Shown one piece after another: positions 1 to 11,599 of a stretch of DNA of 64,000 nucleotides; position 1 is the stretch's first letter, and every line of letters starts with the position of its first letter. Under the pieces are notes generated by a model. The model was not told the origin of the DNA. It worked only from the letters and a program-made list of their open reading frames with translations, and did not search any database. The stretch covers positions 124,001-188,000 of the forward strand of contig WPDH01000042.1 of assembly GCA_019137255.1 (NCBI GenBank), given 5' to 3'. The stretch is from Corinectria fuckeliana. Lineage: Eukaryota; Ascomycota; Sordariomycetes; Hypocreales; Nectriaceae. The position numbers and the translations under genes are program-made.

Positions 1-228
1 ACAAAAGCTCGTGTATACGGAACCTGAGCCTGACTAGCATTATTATCATTGCGGATTCTATGTCCCTTCTATCACGGAGTCCGGATCTCTAAGATATACC
101 TAGAAAACCAAGCCATTAAGTCATAAGCGCCGGGTTGGCTGAAGCACCCCCCCCACTCACTCCACGCGTCTAATTCTTCCAATAACCACTATACTCAGCC
201 TTGTCTTGGATTCGGCGCAGTCATCGAC
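1..228. other. 3' flank of tyrosinase gene
   Basis: Non-coding flank downstream of the tyrosinase stop codon. I see a short C-run near 150 but no gene, repeat or RNA signal. Confidence 0.5.
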
Positions 229-2308
229 TTAGTTGTGGTGCTCGTCGTGGTGCTCCTTGCCGCCATGGGCGTCGGAACTCTGGCAATAGCACCATTGCTT
301 CTGGACGGGAGGTGCCGTGCGCCGGCGGGCGTTGTCGTAGGTGGGAAGCTCGCAGTCGCGGGCGGGAGGAGTGAACTCGACGTCCTCGAGCTCGAGGTCT
401 AGACTGGGAACGGACTCGATAGGGATGTTTGTTCCGTCGTGCTGCGATCGTTAGTCCTCTGCTCCGACAACTGATATCTTACAATGCGCTTCGGCGGAGG
501 GACATACCTGGACAATCTCGACTTGGAGGTCGGCAAGAATCGTGTCAACCATGGAGTCGCGAGTATAACCAAGCACCTGGGTGGTGTTGATTGCAGCGTC
601 GAGCGAGAACTCGCCATGAATGGTACCGCGGGTCGGCTGCTGCATCACCACCTGACCAGCAACCTTCTTCCCGCCCAAGTACAGGTTCACGGAGCAAGGG
701 CGCTCGACCTCTTGGACGTCGAGCTTGACACGAGCAAAGAAGCGGGTGGCGACGTCCTTGCCGTCGCCGCGGCGCACCACGCGACGGGCTTTGGTCTCTC
801 CGTCTCCGTACAGGCGGTTGATGAGCCGGGTTGCGTCCTGCTGCATCTGGGTCTCGGACTTCTTCCAGTACTCCAGGCCCTCGTAGGTGTAGCCGAACGT
901 CTGGATGCTCTCGACGGAGTCGGAGGTGTGGAAGTTGTCCGAGTCGGCGAAGAAGGGCGCCAGCGGGGACTTGGGCGTGATGGTGGTTCCGGCGGGCGAC
1001 ATCCAGCGAGCACCGCCAGAGTACGACTGATTGAACATAACCTGGTCGGGGCGTATAGCCTGCCAGTAAGCCCACAGTCGGTCGACGTTGCAATGATGGA
1101 GCATGCTTCAAAGGCGATTAGTTACAACTCGACGGATTCACCTGGACCAACTTACAACAGGGGATCAAAGGCGGAGAACTCGGCCGACAGGAACTGTCCA
1201 CCACAGGCTCCGTCCCAGTGAATGCCATTATGGATTTGTTCTAGACTGGTGCCACCGTTTCCAGTAGTCGCAAACTCATCAAATGTGTTGGTATGTGTGA
1301 AGGCATCATACTACCAACCAATATTAGCCTCACGTCTTGGAACCTCGGCCGCTCAATATGTACTCACCAGCCACTGCTTGTACGGGCGATCGTCTAGGAG
1401 CTCGTTCGCAGAGTCGGGGAAGCTCTTCGGCGAGGGACATCGGTAGATACGAGATCGGTTTTCGCTATCGAAAGACCCGTAGGTACCATTGAGTGCCGAA
1501 GCCGGGAACTTGTAGCCGGAAAGCGGGTTGTCGACCTGGATCTTCCGGATGCCACTACCATCGGGGGCGTTGACGGTCATTCTAGAAGGGACTGTTGCCT
1601 CGGGAATGTCGCTGGAACCCCAATCCCAAAAGGGCGCCCGGAGAGATTCGGCGGCTTGGACGTACTGAGCGCGATACCGCTGAGGATATTCGTTGGCTAA
1701 GCGTTTGGCGGTAGCGACTAAGACTTGCTGGGAACTGTCAGGAGACCTCTTTAAGTCCTCGATAGAAATGACTTACCTCGTACAGAACGACATAAGGACG
1801 GTGCCATGTCAAGAAGAGCCTTTCCTAACAACCGTGTCAGCATCGTTGGACCAGGTGTTGCAAATATAAAACTGCTCACATTGTGGGGGCAGTAGCCCCC
1901 CCATCCGTTACCGTTCCTATCTCCGGTGCTGTTCCACTCGATGTACGGCTTCCCGTGAATCCCTTTTCGACAGCGTTAGATGCAAACAAGACGGAGAATT
2001 TGACATGACAGCTTACCCGCTACTTGGAAGAAAGACAAGGGATCGTCGGGATCTTTGCCGTGCATATCAACCAATGATCGGATGTAGAGGTCCCTGTCAG
2101 CTTGTTAGCGCAAAGACTCAAGGACACATTCACAGCATCCAGCATACCATTGGGCACCTCCAGCAGCCTGCAACTCGTTGATGTCCTGTCTCACAGGAAC
2201 GGCGTCGCCCTCTGATATGGAAAAGCCGGTGATGGGATAGCGGTCCTGGGCGCTCACGAGGGACGCAGCGCTCAGCGCCAAGGCCGCGAGGGAGGATCGA
2301 AGCAGCAT
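229..2308 (-). CDS. Secreted tyrosinase (polyphenol oxidase), 8 exons, about 564 aa
   Basis: Copper monooxygenase that hydroxylates phenols and oxidises o-diphenols to quinones, as in melanin formation. Proposed exons (minus strand): 2308-2148, 2093-2017, 1962-1880, 1824-1777, 1727-1368, 1310-1156, 1105-508 and 441-229; they sum to 1695 nt with all phases matching. The start gives an N-terminal signal peptide (MLLRSSLAALALSAASLVSA, then QDRY). All six copper ligands are visible. CuA: GIHGKPY, GYCPHN and TWHRPY. CuB: the HxxxH of QIHNGIHW, then MLHHCNVDR. The Cys in YCPH lies two residues before the second CuA histidine, where fungal tyrosinases form a Cys-His thioether. A long C-terminal region ending in a His-rich tail (HHDEHHN) follows the catalytic core; in known fungal tyrosinases this part is removed to activate the enzyme. 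Family assignment is firm. The first acceptor and the two smallest exons are the least certain details. Confidence 0.9.
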
Positions 2309-5218
2309 GGTTCTTGAATACAATGAAAACAAAGAGTCCCCGAGGGCGGAAAGAGATTAAGAAGGGAGAGTAAAAATAAACGAGCGTGTTTCTTTTTTGC
2401 TGTATGTGAACAAGAGCGAATGTGTGACGGCGCGGACGAGAAGAACAAACCGGATCCGAGGAGAGAAAGATAGGAAGTGGAGGAGGTGTGTGAATGAAGG
2501 GCGGGTTTGCTGTGTTATACCAACCGCACGCCGTTTCTCAATCACGATGCAAGGTAGGCTTATTAGCTTGAGCTTACTTGACACAAAGCCGCGCACGTTT
2601 CTTTTTGCTTCCTCGTACCGCCCACATGCAGGTGCCCCGGGCGACGACGTGCGTTGTACTGTGCTGATGTGTGGTGCGTTGTGCGTAAGAATGCATGCAT
2701 CGACGTTGTTCATCGTTGGGCCGCGCTTCACGGCTAAGAATAATTACAGCGCAGTACTTCAGACAGTACAAGAGACGCCGGATCGCATCTCCCTGGCACG
2801 CCCGGATAGTACGGATACGCCCTCGCAACCTGAGCATTGGTTGAGCAAAGTGGCCGCCTGGTCACATCGTGGAGTCTTCGGATGAGGGATCGGCCGGCAC
2901 TGGCTTGAGCCTAGGCCCAAGGTACAGGCACAGGCACAGCCACGAGTACAGAATTCAGGCGCAGACAAAAAGCCTGGATACCAGCTGCAGCCCGGGTTCG
3001 CTCGGACAACGGTTGGTTTGTGGGACAGGCGCCATGCTGGTCGGCGAACAGCGCAGGAGGAGCGTTGAACTCGAAACGACGGCCCGCTCAGCTCAGTGCA
3101 TCACCGGCCAACAGCCGGGCGAGAAGTTCTGAGAGGTAGCTTTGATTTTTAATTAGTCAGGGGTCTGTTCCCGCAAATTGCAAGGTCTCGGCGCGACATA
3201 CACTGTAGTCCAGCAGTCCATTCTCGGGGTGGATGTGCGCTGTTGTTGTGTGAATGTGTGGTGGTGAGGGATGATCCTTCGGGAGCTTGCAGCTGCGGTT
3301 GGGGAAAGCTGAAACACTCCCCACAGAATGGGGGATCCCTGAATAGGTAGGTACCTGCCGCATGTATGCTTAAGTTAGTACTTGGTAGCCTACCTACCAG
3401 GTACCAGTTAGAAGTTGTCTAAGGATGTTGTTGTTACTTACATATTCGCGTGTGAATACTTCGTACAGTACTACCGATACCTGACTGTGCTTCCTTTCAT
3501 TGCCTCGGTATTGTCGTCGGTTTGATGGTGTTACTGACGAGACTACCGACAGCGGGATTGTTTGTCACACAAGCCACCCCCTTGAGTGATTGACATGGCC
3601 CGCCATTGCGATCACCATGATTCACCCAGTATTCAGAGACACCCGCCAGAAAACACCACGAACTGCAAGCAAGCGCCCGGGCTATTATTGTATTGCGTGG
3701 TAGCACCCGCGGCCACGGAACGGACGGGACAGCGGGGGGGTTCGCGGCCAAAAGTTTGGGTCAATGTTTCTCACCGCCCTTGTTACCTGGAAGGCCAAGA
3801 CATCCGAAGTACAGTGACGACAATGAGTTCTTAATCAAACCATGTAGCATTTTGATGGGATGCCATGCTGCCGTTGTTTTCGTTGTTTTCGTTGCCATGT
3901 ATTTTTAGGACATGGGTTCTCACCTTTTTTCTTTTCTTTCTCTAGAATACGAGGACATGTGCGAAGTACAATCTTCCCAATATAAGATCCATGTCCGTAC
4001 CTTGCAGATGATCGCTCTCCCGGTGGAGCCAGATCGCGGACGTGCCCCATCACGTTCAAACACGCGAGTGTTTGACAGAAACAACACCCTCTTCGAATTA
4101 ATACAGTACATAATCTACTACGCACTCTGCATTTTTGTAAATACTTTGTACATACTTTATAGGCGCTTTCTGATCTCGCGGCTGGACACGGTAAGACAAA
4201 GCCACGCTGCTAGTCTCCCCCCTAGGCGCCCGGCCTGTCTTGGCTTGTCTTGCCTCGTCCTCGTCTTGTGTTGGATCGACGCTGTTCCCTTGGCTCCCCC
4301 CCACCGCCTTTCCTTTGGCCGGATCGACAAGACAGGTCTTCGTCGACTTTCTAACAGCCCGGGAAGAGGTGCGTGAGCCGTGAAGTAGTTATTATTATCT
4401 GTGCAACCTAAACCCTCCGAATTTACGTCGGCTAGACGGCATCGATTCACCCGAGCGCGACGCATGATAGGACGATCTACAGCCCAACTCATGTACTTGG
4501 CATATTAGTACGTACGAAGTATGTTGCTTTGTAGGACGCTTCGGTTCCTGCATTGGTATCTTAGTCTATTGAATCTATACGAAGTTCTTCTCATCTCCTT
4601 TCCACGCCAGTCTCTCGCCACTCCTGCTTCTACATTACACGCCACGTAGTAGTCATCTAGTTATCGAGCAGTCGTATGTAGACGTTATGAACAGACTGTC
4701 GAGATAAGGTGCAAATACGATTATGGAGGATTCTCTTCAATTTATGAACCTGTTACAAACTGAACAATCACATTGTATGTACATTGCTTGTTTAGTCAAT
4801 CCGATAATCCTTCAATCATCATACACCGTACATACAGCAGGTTCCATCACCCACCTTCGACGTCTCTCAATTACACAACAGCGCCCATGTACCCGAAGTT
4901 GCGTACGTAGACGCTTTTCCCCCGACCGCTACGTAACAAGTCATTGTCTCGGAGATCTCAATCTCAGACATGTGGACCTCCTCAGACGTCACTCTCATGC
5001 CATGCCAACTAGTGAGCATCAATATCACATCCTCCAGAGTCAGCTCATCAGCGACCACAAGAAGGCCTTGCTCACACAGCAACAGAACATAGCCCTAAGA
5101 GTGTCAACAAAAACCTCTGTCCTACCCTCCCAAGTCGGAACCCGACCCAAAAATCCCACGAGGACCGGGAATACGTACGCCACCGCAGCGAGTCGGTGCA
5201 ACGTGACCTTCGTGACCT
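2309..5218. other. Intergenic region, tyrosinase 5' flank to aldolase 3' flank
   Basis: About 2.9 kb without a recognisable gene. The right part, near 2309, must hold the tyrosinase promoter. Short palindromic AGGTACCT/TACCTACC clusters occur around 3346-3410, a composition common in sordariomycete intergenic DNA. Small reading frames here resemble no protein I know and show no splice logic. Confidence 0.5.
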
Positions 5219-6346
5219 TTACAGGTTCTGTTCCAGCGACACCACATCCCGGAAGCCCTCCATCCACCGCTTCGTCTGCTCCGCGGTCGGCTTCGGCAGT
5301 GGACTTCGGGCGTGGCCTCCGTAACCCATCCACGCCTGCAGACCGGCCTTGACTCCAACTACACCGCCCTGAATGGCAGTCCAGTCGCCTTGCGCGACAA
5401 CCTCCTGCATTTCGCCCGCCTTTGCAACTTGACCCTCTCGGTAGAGCACCATGGTTTGAGTACAGGCCTTCGGGGCAATGTTGGCCAGGCCAGCTAGGAT
5501 GCCGTGGCCACCAGCAGACAGTGATGGGATGAGAAAGTCGGCCGAGCCAGCCAAGACGAGGAACTCTGGGCGTTCTGGGTCGTGAACCTTGGAAAGCTTG
5601 CGAGTAGCCGCTACCACCCGGTTGAGCTTTCCAGTGTTCCCACAGGTCAACTTAACGCCCACGATATTGGGGTGCCCGGCGAGCGAGACGATGATGTCAG
5701 AGGATAGATCCAGTCCGGCCACGGCGCCGGGGAAGTTGTAGATGATGATGGGTATGGGCGATTTGTCCGCCACTCTTGTGAAATATTCTAGGATGGTTTC
5801 CGAAGCTGGGGCAAACAACGTGGCGTAGTATGACGGAGGTAGCACTAACGCATAGTCGCCGCCGGCTTGCCAAGCTTCTCGGCAGTACTCAATCGTCTCG
5901 CGGGTGCTCTGGCTCCCACAGCCTACAATCACTGGCATATGATCGAAGTTGTTATCGCTCAGGGCCGTCCTCGTAGTAGCGGTGACCAGTTGCCGCTCAG
6001 TGTGAGTCAGATGGACGGCCTCCCCGTTGGAGCCCTGGGTAGCGAGGCCAGTGACACCGGCGCGTGCCAGTCGCACAGCATGGCGAGCAATAGTAGCGGT
6101 ATCGATTTCCTCTGTTTCCGGCTGGAAGAAGCACATGGTTGGGACATAGACGCCAGGCAGAAGTGGTCGCGCTACGTGGGACCCCAATTCTGGTGAGTGG
6201 CCATCCACGGAGCTACTGCTGGGTGAAGATGGAACGTCTGTTGAGATGAAGCTGTCCTGCATTGTGCCAGAAGGGTTCCAGTAGCTAGTTCTGTAGTGTG
6301 TTGTGAACGATCCAGAAGGAGAGTGTGCATCGTTGTGGGGTGCCAT
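5219..6346 (-). CDS. DHDPS/HOGA-family class I aldolase, about 375 aa
   Basis: Intronless gene for a (beta/alpha)8-barrel aldolase or lyase of the dihydrodipicolinate synthase / 4-hydroxy-2-oxoglutarate aldolase superfamily (DapA-like). These enzymes form a Schiff base with a 2-oxo acid and cleave or condense an aldol. Visible motifs: the substrate-binding GSNGEAVHLTHTER region, the catalytic tyrosine in IIIYNFPG and the Schiff-base lysine in NIVGVKLTCGN. I chose the ATG at 6344-6346 (MAPHNDAH, good AACATGG context). An in-frame ATG at 6394 would add 16 residues. Roughly 60 low-complexity Ser/Pro-rich residues precede the barrel (LLPGVYVPTMCFF). Fungal relatives include HOGA-like enzymes and the sugar-acid aldolases GaaC and LraD/Lra4. 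The substrate cannot be decided from sequence alone and neighbours give no pathway clue. Confidence 0.85.
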   Translation of the reverse strand: MAPHNDAHSPSGSFTTHYRTSYWNPSGTMQDSFISTDVPSSPSSSSVDGHSPELGSHVARPLLPGVYVPTMCFFQPETEEIDTATIARHAVRLARAGVTGLATQGSNGEAVHLTHTERQLVTATTRTALSDNNFDHMPVIVGCGSQSTRETIEYCREAWQAGGDYALVLPPSYYATLFAPASETILEYFTRVADKSPIPIIIYNFPGAVAGLDLSSDIIVSLAGHPNIVGVKLTCGNTGKLNRVVAATRKLSKVHDPERPEFLVLAGSADFLIPSLSAGGHGILAGLANIAPKACTQTMVLYREGQVAKAGEMQEVVAQGDWTAIQGGVVGVKAGLQAWMGYGGHARSPLPKPTAEQTKRWMEGFRDVVSLEQNL

Positions 6347-9187
6347 GTTTATGTGCGGATTAGGATCTAGTACACTCTTGGGACAAAAGACCATGGGGAT
6401 TCTTGCTGGCTTAAGAGTTGAAATGACAGAAACCAAGTGAAGGGCTCTTATGCTTTTGGGAATGTATGGGATGATGGGAATAAAGCCCGCTTTATGTTAT
6501 GGTTATGAACGCAAATACAGCTCAAGGGGGAGACGTGGTTTTATATGGATGCCTGAATGCTCGAAATCTAAGGATTTGCTTTGGGACGCCTTCAAGTTTC
6601 TCGAGCTTAGTTACCTTATTCCACATGGCATTTCTTCGCGGTCAGGGGGTCTTGGCGGATGTATCGATAGTGTGGAGAAGCCGCATGGCATATGCGCTGC
6701 TAGATGGGGGCATTGACAAAGGCAGTCCATGACCAGCAAATATGGGAGAGGGGGTTGGAAAAACATTCATCATCCGATTAATGGAATAGACCAAGGGACG
6801 CTTTTCCGTCAGAAAGAATGAATTGGGCAAGATTGGCGCAAAAGATCAAGCGCTCCGCCATCATGCATCAGCATAGCATTGACGCGCTCTTCTAGTGGAA
6901 GTGGCAACATATCGAGGCCATCATACAGCGCAGCATAGGAAGACCATCTAGACTGTAGACTGATGTGAATCCGAGGTCGAGGATCCATTGGACTGTCGGG
7001 AGTTAATGCCCGAGTTGTTCAACCTGTGGGCTGGGTCGTGGGGGTTGGCGTGAAGCGGTTCGAAGGTTGTACCAGTTTGTCATTATTGAATTGAGGAGCT
7101 GGAGTCGGGTTGCAGCACCGGGATCATGATCGCCGCGTACCTGAGCGGCAAATGACCACCTTCTGAGGAGACACGTCGCCCTTTGGTTGACCCAACACGT
7201 GGTGTGTATGAGCCAGCCTAAACTAGATCAAACGAGGTGCACTGTGACGGCCCAAGGCTGGTGCCCTGACGAATGACGACGTCTTTGCCACCAGTTGAAC
7301 AACATCCTTGGGGGGGATCCAACTGTTATCCAGGAACCGGCAAGTGACATCAAGCGGCTGTCACCTTGGCTGGAGGCCGTTCAAGGTTTTAGGTGCCTAC
7401 TCCTTGTGTAACCAACTCGATGAGAGCACAACGACTCTTCCGCCGGCCACGTTTTCCTCCGTCGAGTTGTCTCTGTCAGGCACTTGAGCCCAGGGTTGCA
7501 GGCTTCATGGCGAGTGGCTCCGCGCGTCCATGTGCTCACCGCACGTGCGTGAACAATATGCATCGGGCCGCATATGATGTCGGGTTTGCTGCATGCGCCG
7601 ACGGTGAGCTTTGTTGTCGATTGACCCAGCCGCGTCCGGGGCCCCACGATGTAGCCCTTCGCGGGGAACTCCACTCCATACCCAAATTCGAGGAATAGCT
7701 GCCGAGGCGCATGAGGCTGAGGAGGCCGTGGTCAGAAACTCGACCCCATGACCCGTCTTTCCCCGCATTGACGTTGTAGTTTCCATTGTCTACCGCATGA
7801 TGGATCCAGGCCGGTCAAGTTATGCGCTGGTTAATGTACGTAGGTGAGAGGAGGTCGATGACGACGAGCATTACGGCACATTGATGCCTGACTTCTCGTG
7901 GGTCGTTTAGGCATTGCTGGTTCAGGAAATCAGGGTTTCAGAGCAGTGGTTTAGAGAATCAATACCTAAGCCAACGAGTTGCTGGGAGGTGATAATTGCG
8001 ATCACGTGCCTGGTCATGACGAGTCCTTAGTGTGTCCTATCTACTACCGAATAGATATAGCAAAAAGCAGGGTAGCAAAGCTCGGGTTTGGGGATACTTC
8101 ATACGAATAGACTACACTTATAGACAACAGCCATTTCAAAGAGACTCATACTGAATAATACCTTCACTCTTGTTTTGCCTTCGCCTTAGATTCGCTCATT
8201 TACTTCTATCCTTACGCCCTGTTTTCATTAATCCGGCTAGAGGCGTGTCAGAACTCAACCTTGGTTCCCGTCCAGCCGTCCTCTTCCCCCTTCCCCACCA
8301 TCTTCGTTGAAACCTGGCGCCACAACCACGGGCTTCTGCCGAGCCTAGAGATCTGAGACCGCACACTCGTCTTCCTCCAAGGGTCAATTTCTACCTGCTC
8401 TCCTCCTTGCCAATGTGGTGTCCCCATTTCTGTTGTTCCCCTTCTCCCCATGCCGGTGTTTTCCGGACCTACATCACCAGTCCAACTTCACATGATATCC
8501 TCCCTCTATCCTATCATTGTATGCATGTGGTGGCATTCTAGCATCCAGAGCTCAGCCCTCGGAAGTGGAGAATAAGAAAGCGGGGAAAATGAGGCCCAAG
8601 ACCCCCGCCGTACAAATGTTTGGGGGTGGGCTCGCTGGGGAAATCCTGGGCGTGGAGTGGAGAGAAGCTGCTGAACATCCGCGTGGAGTTTCTTGCTGCG
8701 TTTACATCCTGTGAAGCGCACGGGAGATGAGAGGGGAACGTCTCATGATGATGTAGCCTCGTCATCCTTCATGCAAGCCAGCTCAGCTAGCAGCGTAAGT
8801 ATTCCCCTCGTTGGCAAGTAGAGCTGTGTCGCTTGTCAATTCCAGGAAATTTTCAAGAAGTCGGTCTTGTCGCCGAGCTTTTGACCCGGAGGATGACGCT
8901 CTGCCATCACGTAGTCTTCTCAAGGAGTCCAAATTAGAAGAGTGAGCCGTCGCTTGCTCCCCGGACTCCAACACCCACGAAATTGAGTGACGTAATACGT
9001 GTGTAGTTCTGGCATGGAGATTGCGAATGCTTTCGACTCAAATAAATATCAAAAATCCATTCAAACAAAGAGCCTGCTGTTGTCATAACTCATGCCTGCC
9101 CACCCGTAAGGTACGGTACGGATCCACCCCCTCAACTCCAATTGAGCCAGTAGTATGCCAGTGCGCCCGGTATCCAGAAACCAAAAA
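6347..9187. other. Intergenic region, aldolase 5' flank to MCM10 3' flank
   Basis: About 2.8 kb without a recognisable gene. The left edge should contain the aldolase promoter and 5' leader. A TGACGCGCT motif lies at 6880-6888. The small frames on both strands have no recognisable domain. Confidence 0.5.
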
Positions 9188-11599
9188 CTATTTTACAATG
9201 ACCAGTTCATCGTCGTCATCTTCGAGCGTAACCTGCCGCTCCACGAGGTCGTTCCCCAGGCTCTCCCGCCCTGCCTCGCGGATGCCCTTCTCCGTCACAA
9301 AGCGAGTCTTCTTCCGTACCGGCTGCAACTCCTCCTTGCGCAGCTTCTCGCCATCCTTCATTTTCGTCAACTTATCCTTCAGGCTAGTGCCCCAGCCAAG
9401 CGCCGACCGCCCGCTGCTCGCCAAGGAACCAGCTTGTGAGCTCTCCGGGCGCTTGCGCTTGACAGGGCTCAGGTGGATATTGGAATTTTTCGTCAAGCCC
9501 AGAGACTTTGCGTCCGGCCTAGGTACCTCGCTTGAAGATGCCTGAGAGTTTGGCACCTGTGATGACGAGTTGCTGGAGCTCGCTCCATTTGTGGCCCGAG
9601 ATCCTGCAAGTTGCATATATTCCTTGCCAGCCGCATTGCCAATCTTGCCGAGTTTCTTCATCATCTCCCGCTCTTTCTCTTTTGCTTCCAGGTTCCTTTT
9701 CAAGAACTCGGCTCTGTCTTGCCTGTCTTTCGCACCCCTATCCTTCCCATCGATCAGATCAGCTGAGCTCATCGTGCGCGAGATGAACCACTGCGTCCTT
9801 GACTCCCAGTCGTAATCCTTTGCTTTGTTGTTGTCGTAGTCGTCCTTGTTGCTCCAATCAACCCACTCCTTGCCCTTTTTCTTCTTCTTCTTTTTCGCAC
9901 CAAAGCCACTTCCATTTACCTCCATCCGGGTCGCCCGTTGCTTGCCGATTGCCTCGTTGGAATGGTATTCACAATGTTCCGTTCTTTTCTTGTTGATCCA
10001 GGAATCGCAAACCTCTCCGGTCTTTTTTACTGACTTGCAGGAACCTAAATCGCGAGCGTTGCCAATCTCCACAATGCTATCTTCATCTGAGTTAATAACG
10101 AGACTGAAACGCCCGGTGTCCTGTCGCCCAGGGGGGGGTGGCATGACGTTAGGGTTGAGAATTGCTACCACGGTTCCTTCCGTGAGCTTCCAAAATCGCT
10201 CGAATCCCGAGTTGAATAAGAACAAGTCGAGCTCGTATTCCAGATCAACTAGGGTCATCACCATGTATTTCCCTCGGTCCTCCGCCTTGCCTCCGTTTCT
10301 TGCTGCAGTCGGCTTGTGGGCGCGTGGTTCTGATTTCTTGGCAAGAATGGCAAAAATAACAACGTCCTGCTCAACGTCCGGGAGGGCGTAGTCGGGGGAC
10401 TTGACGACTTTGAGAAGGTCCTTAATGTTAAGGACTTTCTTGCCGGATACATGTCGGGCGAGAACACTATGTGGTAATATGCGCTTGGATAGATGAAAAC
10501 TCGAATAAGGCTCGAATGCAGATGCTTGTCCTTCGAGGACACCCTGCGGCGCCGTCGAAGTGCTGTTGGGAGTTGAGCTCGAAGCGAAACTGTTCGTGTC
10601 CGAGATTGTGCGAAGACTTGGCATCGTGTTGCTTCGTTGTAGGCCCGCCGAGGTTGGTGCTGGTTTGGCTTGCGACATGATTTCTGCTCGCGAGAAAACA
10701 GGTGGCCGAACGGGTTCATCTGGGATGTCAACGGCGTTCTTTTTGTATGTGTCCATCTCATCCTTGCCAATTCCAAATGCGTTTGATCTTATCCCCTCAA
10801 TCTTTTTCTGTCTCTCTGCACGAGAAGCTTCATCATTCCTCGAGGACGCTAGTCGCTCATTGAAAGTTAGCGGACGCGATTGCTCCGAAGAGGCAGTCGC
10901 GTTTGACGTTGTTCTCGACCTCCTCAAATATCCCCCTGTTTGTAGCGAGTCACCGCCAACCTGAGAATCTCTGTAACTGGGCGCCCGCTTCAAGGATATA
11001 TCTCGGGCCTTCAACCCTTTGTCGATCCCTAGGAGTACTCTGCTCGGAGACTTCGGTAGCTGAGGGGCCTGGAGCTTCCGGACGGGGGATGCAGGTACTT
11101 GGACTTGAGCTTGCGACGGTGCCCGCTGATCGTCGTTTGCCCCAGGGGTGGTAGCTCGTGAGAAACGGCTTCGCGGTTGGCTAGAAATTGCAAGCCCCGA
11201 AGTGGTGGCATCCAAGGTCTCTACTCCGTCCTCGGCTGCCTTTTTTGACTTGGCACTTTTCAGCTTTTTTAGCCTTAGCCGAGCCTGGATCTCTTGCAGT
11301 TTTAACTGTAGTATCTCTTCATCTTCGTCCTCTTCGTCTTCATCTTCGTCCTGGTTCATCTCATGGAGAAGGTTCACCGCTGGCAGGTTACGATTCCCTC
11401 CCCTTCGTGGTGATGGAGAAGGCGAGGTCTGGTCTAGCATTTTCCGATATCGTTCGCGGCCGCCTGGGGTGCTGACCATAGCTTCGTGAGGAGATCGAGG
11501 AGGCCATTGTCGGTCATCCGCCGGGAGAGCTAGATAAGCTGTCAGTCTTGTGAGCGATACGAGAGAGAAGCTTAGTGTAGTAAACCTACGGGGAGCCAT
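9188..11599 (-). CDS. MCM10: Mcm10 replication initiation factor, 2 exons, about 783 aa
   Basis: Nuclear DNA-binding protein needed for activation of the CMG helicase and for recruiting DNA polymerase alpha. Exon 1 is only 10 nt (11599-11590). A 60-nt intron follows (11589-11530; donor GTAGGT, CTGAC branch-like motif, acceptor CTAG), then exon 2 (11529-9188). The intron is 3n without a stop, so an unspliced reading is also open, but only the spliced form joins cleanly to the WPPRSPHEA start. Order: acidic N-terminal stretch and coiled coil (LKLQEIQARLRLKKL); long disordered Ser/Pro-rich linker; OB-fold core (SVLARHVSGKKVLNIKDLLK through MTLVDLEYELDLFLFN); the Mcm10/primase-type zinc finger (SCKSVKKTGEVC, then EHCEYH). 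A basic GFGAKKKKKKKGKEW segment and a disordered C-terminus follow. It is divergent from the RNase H2B gene. Confidence 0.9.
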   Translation of the reverse strand: MAPRRFTTLSFSLVSLTRLTAYLALPADDRQWPPRSPHEAMVSTPGGRERYRKMLDQTSPSPSPRRGGNRNLPAVNLLHEMNQDEDEDEEDEDEEILQLKLQEIQARLRLKKLKSAKSKKAAEDGVETLDATTSGLAISSQPRSRFSRATTPGANDDQRAPSQAQVQVPASPVRKLQAPQLPKSPSRVLLGIDKGLKARDISLKRAPSYRDSQVGGDSLQTGGYLRRSRTTSNATASSEQSRPLTFNERLASSRNDEASRAERQKKIEGIRSNAFGIGKDEMDTYKKNAVDIPDEPVRPPVFSRAEIMSQAKPAPTSAGLQRSNTMPSLRTISDTNSFASSSTPNSTSTAPQGVLEGQASAFEPYSSFHLSKRILPHSVLARHVSGKKVLNIKDLLKVVKSPDYALPDVEQDVVIFAILAKKSEPRAHKPTAARNGGKAEDRGKYMVMTLVDLEYELDLFLFNSGFERFWKLTEGTVVAILNPNVMPPPPGRQDTGRFSLVINSDEDSIVEIGNARDLGSCKSVKKTGEVCDSWINKKRTEHCEYHSNEAIGKQRATRMEVNGSGFGAKKKKKKKGKEWVDWSNKDDYDNNKAKDYDWESRTQWFISRTMSSADLIDGKDRGAKDRQDRAEFLKRNLEAKEKEREMMKKLGKIGNAAGKEYMQLAGSRATNGASSSNSSSQVPNSQASSSEVPRPDAKSLGLTKNSNIHLSPVKRKRPESSQAGSLASSGRSALGWGTSLKDKLTKMKDGEKLRKEELQPVRKKTRFVTEKGIREAGRESLGNDLVERQVTLEDDDDELVIVK

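Noticed and set aside
484..1221. 245-codon frame on the plus strand
   Set aside because: Antisense shadow of the tyrosinase exons; the minus strand holds the copper motifs.
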